Assembly (NCBI GenBank): GCA_002887195.1
Contig: PJAB01001791.1
Location: 1-12,197 of the forward strand
Direction: 5' to 3'
DNA from: Chrysochromulina parva
Taxonomy: Eukaryota; Haptophyta; Prymnesiales; Chrysochromulinaceae
DNA length: 12,197 nt
Numbering within the stretch: the first letter of the stretch is position 1; every line of letters starts with the position of its first letter. The position numbers and the translations under genes were made by a program. A model generated the notes under the pieces. That model ran no database searches. It saw nothing but the letters and a program-made list of their open reading frames with translations, and was not told the origin of the DNA. This document shows positions 1 to 5,434 of the stretch, one piece after another.

Positions 1-572
1 GGAGTGTGACGTATGTCTGCCAGTGTCAGACTTATGATTCAGGGTCATAGTGCGCGACGGGCTTCGTCAAGGGTTCGTCAGTGTCATCAACTAATTAAAA
101 TCTCGGAGATTAAATCTGAACCATATACTGGGTTCTCCAAGTGAGGACCCTGGGGCGTGCGTGCGTGTATAAGTATGGTCCGGTCACCAATAGCAATACA
201 CCAAATAAAGCAAACTTTTATAGTCGAGAGTTAAAGAAAAAGATGCAGAATCCAGAATGCAGCCAACAGGGCAGCGATAGGGCAGCGACCGATCGGGGAG
301 TCCGCTCCCCGCCTTTTTGGCCTACTCGTACTTCCGCTCAGCGGCGCGAGCAGTGTCAGCTGTCACCCCGGCTGCTAAACGCTCAGCGCGTGCTGAGGTG
401 AGCGCACATTCACAATCCGGGAATTCATCGTCCTCGCGTCCCTCGCGCCTCGGCGCCCAGCCGTGCGCCCGCAGACAACAGCACCGATCCGCCGGCCGCC
501 TTCCGCCCCGCGTGGCGAGGGGCTGCCACGTGGCCTGCGAGGGGCTGCCACGTGGCCCGCTCACAGAAGGAC
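1..572. other. Left edge: GPCR-PIPK 3' flank, no gene seen
   Basis: The right part (about 290-572) is GC-rich and holds the 21-bp tandem repeat and a 7-bp stem (294-300 with 305-311). The left part (about 1-260) is clearly richer in A and T. It contains AATAAA on the plus strand (204-209) and TATAAAAG on the minus strand (about 222-215). The latter could be a TATA box for a further minus-strand gene beyond the edge, but a single match is weak. Confidence 0.5.
515..557. repeat. Two tandem copies of a 21-bp unit with a CACGTG core
   Basis: GCGAGGGGCTGCCACGTGGCC at 515-535 recurs exactly at 537-557. Each copy has a CCACGTGG palindrome (G-box or E-box type). It lies just downstream of the GPCR-PIPK stop codon, so it is probably in that gene's 3' UTR. 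Confidence 0.9.
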
Positions 573-3500
573 TCAACTGAACGAGAATCTCAACGAGTCC
601 AGATTGAAGAATCCCCTTTTGCTCGCGACGGCCGGACTCGGTTGCGCGCGCTCAGCAGACTCGAGGAGCTGTTCGACCTCTTCCCAGTCGGCCTGCACCT
701 CCTCGAGCGTCATCTTGAGCTGTCCAGTCCCAAATTTCTCGTGGAAACGGCGCGCGTAGGTCCTCGGCCCAACCGCACTCATCCCGTTGCGCACGTCTTT
801 CGCGCATCGGCACTTGAGGATAATCTTTATCAGGCGCTCGCAAATCTTCTTCGCGTTCCAGCGCTGCAGCGGGTCGATGATGCCCAACTGATAGCTGCCC
901 GGCCCCTCGAAGCTATACGCGGCGAAGCCGTGGGGCAGCTGGTCGCCGTTCTCGACGGCCTCGGCGGGGCGTACCTCCTCGACGATATGGATGCCCAGTA
1001 AGAGAGAGTAGTCCTGATGAGTGAGGCCATCCAAAACAATCAGAGGCACTCAGCGGCCATCAGAGGGCCGGTAGAGGCTCCCTCCCGCGCACCATGATGC
1101 GGAAGGCCATCCCATGCAATCAGCGTCAATCAGCGGCCATCAGAGGTCCGAAAGAGGCTGCGCGCACCATGATGCGGCACGCGCTCAGGAAGCGCGCGTC
1201 GTGCTGCACCTGCCGGAGTAGCTTCGCACGCTTCTCCGGCTGCAGCCGCAACCAACGCGAGCTCGGCCAATCACTGTCCTTACGAGTAATCACGCCGCCG
1301 CTCGCTACCTGATGAGAGGAGGAAAGGGGGGGCAGCGGTGGCAATAATTGGCACTAAGCGGCACGCAGCGGTCATCCGAGGTACAATAATAGAGGCCATC
1401 AGAGGTCATCAGAGGTCATCCGAGGTCATCCGAGGTCATCCGAGGTCATCCGAGGAACAATCATAGGGACCATCATTGGCAATCACACCTTGCGCTTCTC
1501 CTTGGCCGTGCGCGGCGGGCCGACGTGACGATCCACCCACGATCCCTTGAGATCGTACACCTCGTGAGGCTTTTTGGAGACGGCGGGGTCGAATAGGTTG
1601 CCCATGACGAAGAAGTATTTGGTCACGCCGTAGAGATGGATGGAGTAGCATCCCGCGATGCGCATGATCAGCGTGTGCTGCCCCTGTTCCGACATAAGGT
1701 ACTCCACGTATGCGCCGAGCACCTAATAAGGGAGGTCAATCAGAGGTCATCAGAGGTCATCAGAGGTACTCCACGTACGCGCCGAGCACCTTGAGTAGCG
1801 TCTTGTGCTCGGCCTTAGATAGGGTCTTAATCAGGTACTTGCGGTCGGCACTGAAGAAGAAGAAGCCGCCACCCTTAGCCTCCGAAAAGCCACGCACCTG
1901 TTCCGCATACGGATCCTCACCTAAGACGTTGCCCTCGAGCGACGCGATGTACTGCGCATTGGACACACCGAACAGCTCGCGGCGCACAAAGCCAAAGACA
2001 CGGGGCGCGTACTCTTTGAAGATCTTCTGCCTCGTGTCATCTAGCGCCTCGGTGCGTATTTCGTCATAAGCCTCTTTTCTCAAGGGCTCCGGGCGCGCCG
2101 AACCGCCAATCTCCCGCGCCGAGCTCGCGATCTCGGGCGGCGCCTCCGAGATGGAGTCCCGTGGTGATGGTATCTCCAAGTCGCGAGATTGATCATCGAG
2201 CAACGCTCGCCTCATCTCCGAGCTTTGGCGCTGCGGCTCACTTTGGACCGAGGTGGAGCGCCGTACCGTGCGTTTTCCGATCGCCCCAGCTGCCGTTCCA
2301 GAGGTCGCCGACACCGACGTTCCTGAGGTCACCGGCGACACCGAGGCCTCCGGCACCGCCAACAGCGTCGACGCGGACTGTATCGCATCCTCCTCCAAGC
2401 TCGAGCACGACGCTCTCGGATTCGAGCCCGAGGTCCTAGGCGAGATGCAATCTCCACTCGGAGATTGCATCCCCTCGAGGGGCGTTCCGCCGGCAGTAGC
2501 GCCGGCCATGGCGCCGGCCATGGCACCGGCCGTACCATCGGCCACCGGAGCATCCGGCGCGTCCGCCTTGAGCGGCTGCACCAACGGCTGCACCAACGGC
2601 TGCACCAACGGCTGCACCAACGGCTGGAGCGGCATCGTCTGCAGACTCCGTGCCTGATTCACCAACTCCGCCTCGACGTCGGGCCGTCGCGCGCTCTTGA
2701 ACCATCGGCGTATGGCTGTGCTCGTCGCCGAACTGATCATCGCCCCAACGTAACTTCCGCCCAAGACGGCGCGCGGCGAGTCGCCCACCTGCCCAGCCGC
2801 CTCAAGGTAGAGCATGAGCTTGATGCCCGAGACCGTCGTGATCACAATGTCCGCACGGAGCGAGTCCGCAATGTCGTCCTGCTCTTGCAGCAGCAGCCGA
2901 GCGCGCGCGGCCTCCGCCGCTGCCTCGTGGGCCTCGAGCTCGCGGCACTGGTAGCAGCGAATGAGCCCGCGCCTCCACTTGCCGAGCACGTGACGCAGCA
3001 TGTCAAAGTTGACGATGAAGCCCGCGAGCGCGTTGACCCCTCCCTGCAAGGCGGTGGCGATCAGTGGCGATCAGCGGCGATCAGCGGCGATCAGCGGCGA
3101 TCAGGGACGATCAGTGGTGAACAGTGGCAGTCCGCGCCCATCACCTGCAGGCAGAGCAGCGTTGAGAAGAAGAATTTGGACCACACCGGCCCGCCGATCC
3201 GGTCGCATGAGTGGCCTGGGTTGGCGAGCTGCAGTGCCAGCGACAGCTCATAGTTGTCACAGCCACCTCCCGGCTGGTCTGACGCGTAGGAGGCGAGCAT
3301 GAAGGAGATGCCCGTGAGGAAGAAGTACAAGATGAAGCTACGCACCAGCACGTCGCCGTAGCGTAGCTGCTTTGCACGTGGCGCTCGCATCTCCTGCAGC
3401 CCTTCGTGACTGAGCTCACGCCGCGCCAACAAGTACAAGATCGGCGTGACCACCCATACGAGGGCGATCGGGAGCGTCACGGTGACGAAGAGCTGCATGT

Positions 3501-4302
3501 TGTCGATGTCCCACGTAGGCGTCGCACGCCGCGAGGCGAACCAGCATGCAAGGTACCCCGAGCGGTAGCCCGAGCCGCTTAGTCCAGGAATGGAGCCCAC
3601 CCCTTCGAAGGGCAGCGCGTACGGGAAGGTGAGCGCCACCGTCAAGCCCCAGCAGACGATGTGGTACAGGCACAGGCGCGACTCCGGCTTGGTGAACGGG
3701 TCGCGCACCGATGAGTAGAAGTTGTGCGTCATCGCGCAGTAGAAGGCCACCGACCCCACCAAGCCGCCCTGCAGCATCAACGCGAGCACGCCGTTTTCAC
3801 ACGAGCAGCCCGGGTGCTTATCCGCCGTCGTGAGCGCGCACAGGCAGTCGGAGTGCCATGTGATGACGAACTCGCCCATAGCCTTCGCATCGAGCCGGGC
3901 CTTGGCATGGTAGACCATGTTGAAACTCACCAGGAAGAGTGAGAGGCTCTTGACGAAATCGCACGCGTAGATCCAGAAGGCAAGGTTTTGCGGATAGCGC
4001 CACATGCGAAGATCACCGTCGACGAAGAAGAAGAGCATGTACGCGCCGCCCAGGATGAGCGAGAGCAGCGAAATTATTAACTGAGAGCGTGCCTGGTCCA
4101 CCTCCCACTGGTCGATCCTCTCAACGGTTTGAGTCTGATTGTATGCCGGGTTGATGGCAAAGCAATCGCAGTCCGCCCACGGCACGTCCCCGCCGTACGA
4201 GCGATTGCAGGTGGTGCCGTCATACAAGAGGGAGTACCTGGAACACGCACTGATCGCGGCGGCTGTATCGAGCTCGCTGCAAAGAAGCAGGGGGGACGCC
4301 AT
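573..4302 (-). CDS. GPCR-PIPK: seven-transmembrane receptor fused to a phosphatidylinositol phosphate kinase, 5 exons
   Basis: Exons (inferred from frame, splice sites and family alignment): 4302-3145, 3043-1790, 1722-1489, 1308-1168, 1013-573; 1075 residues, all junctions phase 0. The start is the first ATG after an in-frame stop at 4398-4396, with G at -3 and +4. Residues 1-72 form a Cys-containing N-terminus with two N-glycosylation sequons (NRS, NQT). Hydrophobic segments lie near 73-94, 106-130, 171-195, 211-231, 268-293, 319-341 and 375-402, the last crossing the first intron. A low-complexity Ser/Ala/Pro linker (about 500-705) carries PLVQ repeats. The PIPK domain (about 710-1025) shows a GGGFFFF glycine-loop region, ATP lysine in YLIKTL (about 792), DLKGS (861-865), MDYSLLLGIH (929-938), catalytic GIID (Asp about 976) and YARRF ending the activation loop. 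The family is expected to phosphorylate phosphoinositides under receptor control at a membrane. No clear signal peptide is visible, so an upstream exon may be missing. Confidence 0.88.
1014..1167 (-). other. GPCR-PIPK intron 4 (154 nt), built of two tandem repeats
   Basis: The donor is ATCATG|GTGCGC and the acceptor CTCATCAG|GACTAC, phase 0. Joining RFLSACRIM to DYSLLLGIH rebuilds the family motif MDYSLL exactly, which fixes both sites. A second copy of the donor lies at 1092-1091; its use would keep 75 nt with an in-frame stop. Confidence 0.88.
1023..1177. repeat. Tandem 75/80-bp duplication spanning the exon 4 donor and intron 4
   Basis: Unit A is 1177-1103 and unit B 1102-1023 (minus strand). 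Both start with CCGCATCATGGTGCGCG, continue through GCCTCT and CCTCTGATGGCCGCTGA, and end near GGATGGCCT. Unit A begins in exon 4 and carries the real donor; unit B is wholly intronic. Confidence 0.88.
1309..1488 (-). other. GPCR-PIPK intron 3 (180 nt)
   Basis: The donor is CGCAAG|GTGTGA and the acceptor CTCATCAG|GTAGCG, preceded by a strong pyrimidine tract near 1313-1335. It is phase 0. Splicing joins AKEKRK to VASGGVITRKDSDW, restoring the family's lysine-aspartate segment between DLKGS and MDYSLL. The donor half is filled with decamers. Confidence 0.8.
1371..1455. repeat. Decamer array in intron 3
   Basis: Six contiguous decamers of MGAGGYCATC lie at 1391-1450, with partial units on both sides. 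The first half reads AGAGG and the second CGAGG, so the array seems to have grown by repeated copying of a few units. Confidence 0.92.
1723..1789 (-). other. GPCR-PIPK intron 2 (67 nt), begins with a copy of the next exon
   Basis: The donor is CTCAAG|GTGCTC and the acceptor CTTATTAG|GTGCTC, phase 0. The first 26 intron bases (1789-1764) match the first 26 bases of exon 3 (1722-1697) with one mismatch, so the peptide VLGAYVEYL is encoded twice in the DNA. PIPK proteins need it once, which supports removal of one copy by splicing. Confidence 0.88.
1731..1768. repeat. Decamer array in intron 2
   Basis: Three to four units of the CAGAGGTCAT decamer fill the intron between the duplicated exon copy and the acceptor. 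Confidence 0.88.
2444..2471. repeat. Perfect 12-bp inverted repeat inside the GPCR-PIPK coding region
   Basis: GATGCAATCTCC (2444-2455) and its exact reverse complement (2460-2471) are separated by four bases. In the mRNA this would be a strong stem-loop, in the linker coding MQSPSGDCIS. Confidence 0.85.
2573..2626. repeat. 12-bp coding tandem repeat (PLVQ) in the GPCR-PIPK linker
   Basis: Four full copies of CGGCTGCACCAA plus a partial copy encode consecutive PLVQ peptides at about residues 527-544. A weaker run nearby (about 2497-2535) encodes AGAMAGAMAG. Both lie in the disordered linker between receptor and kinase, where length change should be tolerated. Confidence 0.93.
3044..3144 (-). 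other. GPCR-PIPK intron 1 (101 nt)
   Basis: The donor is CTGCAG|GTGATG and the acceptor CTTGCAG|GGAGGG, phase 0. Splicing joins LLCLQ to GGVNALAGF and so completes the seventh transmembrane helix. Most of the intron is a 10-bp tandem array. Confidence 0.88.
3055..3130. repeat. Decamer array in intron 1
   Basis: About seven units of TCAGYGGCGA in strict 10-bp register from 3061 to 3130; the outer units are degenerate. The array covers three quarters of the intron. Confidence 0.92.
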
Positions 4303-4309
4303 CCCCTGG

Positions 4310-4702
4310 TACCGGTAGGAATAGACTGTTTTACCGGTAAAAAGACACCGGGGGTGCCGGGACACACGCGCGCATGCTCCGCGGTACAGATGGGTTCAAG
4401 TACATGTAAGCAAGCAAGCAAGCAACGTTGGCTACAGGGGTACTCGTTTGCGCTGGTTTAGATACTTGTGCGTTTCGACTATAAATTAGCTTGCTTGATC
4501 ATGTAAGGTGTGTGTATTCTGAGCGGGCAGTACATGTAACAGTGCCGTAGCACCGGTTGTCGCGTCTGTCGTGTTAACGTTCACACGGTAGTACCGGTAC
4601 CTTTCCGCGCGTGAACGTTCCCGTTACATGTACGTACAGAACACGACAGACGCGAGAACGAGAAGGAACTTCGGCACAAGGGCTTCGGCACTGTTACATG
4701 TA
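4310..4702. promoter_or_regulatory. Cluster of palindromic octamers upstream of and into the GPCR-PIPK 5' region
   Basis: TACATGTA occurs at 4401, 4531, 4625 and 4695; TACCGGTA at 4310, 4332 (within the 14-bp palindrome TTTTACCGGTAAAA) and 4592. Two TACCGGTA copies lie within about 40 bp upstream of the start codon. Part of the cluster belongs to the foldback element, so a regulatory role is a guess; the repetition itself is plain. Confidence 0.4.
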
Positions 4703-4710
4703 CTGCCCGC
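4523..4710. mobile_element. MITE-like foldback element, 188 bp, 25-bp perfect terminal inverted repeats
   Basis: The arms 4523-4547 and 4686-4710 are exact reverse complements, starting GCGGGCAGTACATGTAAC. Further in, 4560-4575 pairs with 4640-4655 (16 bp) and 4576-4584 with 4611-4619 (9 bp), around a central GTACCGGTAC palindrome. The right arm has about 20 extra bases with a third TTACATGTA. It encodes no transposase. No target-site duplication is evident, so transposition is inferred only from the symmetry. Confidence 0.65.
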
Positions 4711-4742
4711 GTGAATTACTAATAATAAGAAGAGTAATTCAC
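4711..4742. repeat. 10-bp perfect hairpin abutting the foldback element
   Basis: GTGAATTACT (4711-4720) pairs with AGTAATTCAC (4733-4742) across a 12-base A-rich loop. It starts at the base right after the foldback element's right arm and is AT-rich, unlike its surroundings. Confidence 0.8.
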
Positions 4743-5434
4743 TAAAAAGGTGATAGAAGGCCGCCACCACTGCCCACCCCCCACCCCCCCTCGCAAATCG
4801 TTGAAGTCGCAAAATTTTCTTTTCTCTTTCTCGACACTCGAGTCGCCACACTCTGTCACTCGGCAGCGCAACTCGTCTAAATGGTGGGTCGCCATGGCCA
4901 TCGAGATCAGTCGTTGTCAGTCGATGCCCGGGGGATAGAGTGACTGTCACCCGGGGAGAGTGGCCGGTGAGCCTTGGCGTCTATGGCGTGGCTGCGCAGG
5001 GGGGGCGGCCGGGCCGGGGCCGGCGCGGCGGGGGCGGGGCGCGAAAGCGAGTAGCGACGCCGACGGGGGCGATACCGTGCTCGAAGCGAGACTTCCCGGA
5101 ATGCTTGGGAATCGTCATACGCATAGTCCATACGTCTACACATCAAGGAACCGTTTCTTACACGAACAGCGATGCAATTTAGCGGCGTGGCTTCCGAGGA
5201 CCATATCTTGCGTGTCGCTGTCCACACAGATAACCGTAGATGCGAGCGTGCATGCGGTTCGCTTCCTCCACTCGAAAATCCCGCTCGGCAGCAAGCATGT
5301 GCGCGTTTGGTGACGGTATAGCCAAGGCAGCGGCGAGACCCTCGGCCTTTGGGTGCAAGCCGCCACGCGCGACGGGCGCGTCCGCCAGCCTCCCTCCGCC
5401 TCGCCTATGTCGCTCGGCACGGCGCGGGCTCGTC

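Larger units (their letters stand above)
4303..5434 (-). other. Spacer between RPB2 and the GPCR-PIPK gene
   Basis: This 1132-bp stretch should hold the RPB2 3' UTR on the right and the GPCR-PIPK promoter and 5' UTR on the left. It contains a foldback element, a short second hairpin, clustered palindromic octamers, a small AAGC run (4408-4425) and a G/C tract near 4999-5043 with [12 protein letters not shown] see no gene in it. A short minus-strand frame (4950-4624) has a hydrophobic patch, but it runs through the foldback element and matches nothing I know. Confidence 0.6.

Noticed and set aside
1014..1488. Intronic C/D-box snoRNAs, since the decamers contain TGATGA and CTGA
   Set aside because: The C-like and D-like words recur every 10 bp with no single spaced C/D pair, terminal stem or guide region. 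The repeat explains them.
573..3043. GPCR-PIPK as a broken pseudogene because its frame is interrupted four times
   Set aside because: Each interruption has GT and AG ends, all at phase 0, and removing them rebuilds conserved kinase motifs precisely (for example MDYSLL). Introns explain the breaks better than decay.
3055..3130. CRISPR-like array
   Set aside because: The units are 10 bp, contiguous and without spacers, and they lie in a eukaryotic intron.
2465..3253. 262-residue plus-strand frame across GPCR-PIPK exon 2
   Set aside because: It runs through an intronic decamer array and is antisense to the supported exon; the repeated LHQR peptides are just the reverse reading of the PLVQ repeat.
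4303..4365. Start of the GPCR-PIPK at the GTG at 4365
   Set aside because: A nuclear eukaryotic gene should start with ATG; the first in-frame ATG after the upstream stop is at 4302 and has a good context.
4624..4950. Minus-strand frame with a hydrophobic C-terminal half, as a possible signal-peptide exon of the GPCR-PIPK
   Set aside because: Much of the frame is foldback-element and A-rich hairpin sequence, and no splice pair clearly joins it to exon 1. It remains only a remote possibility.
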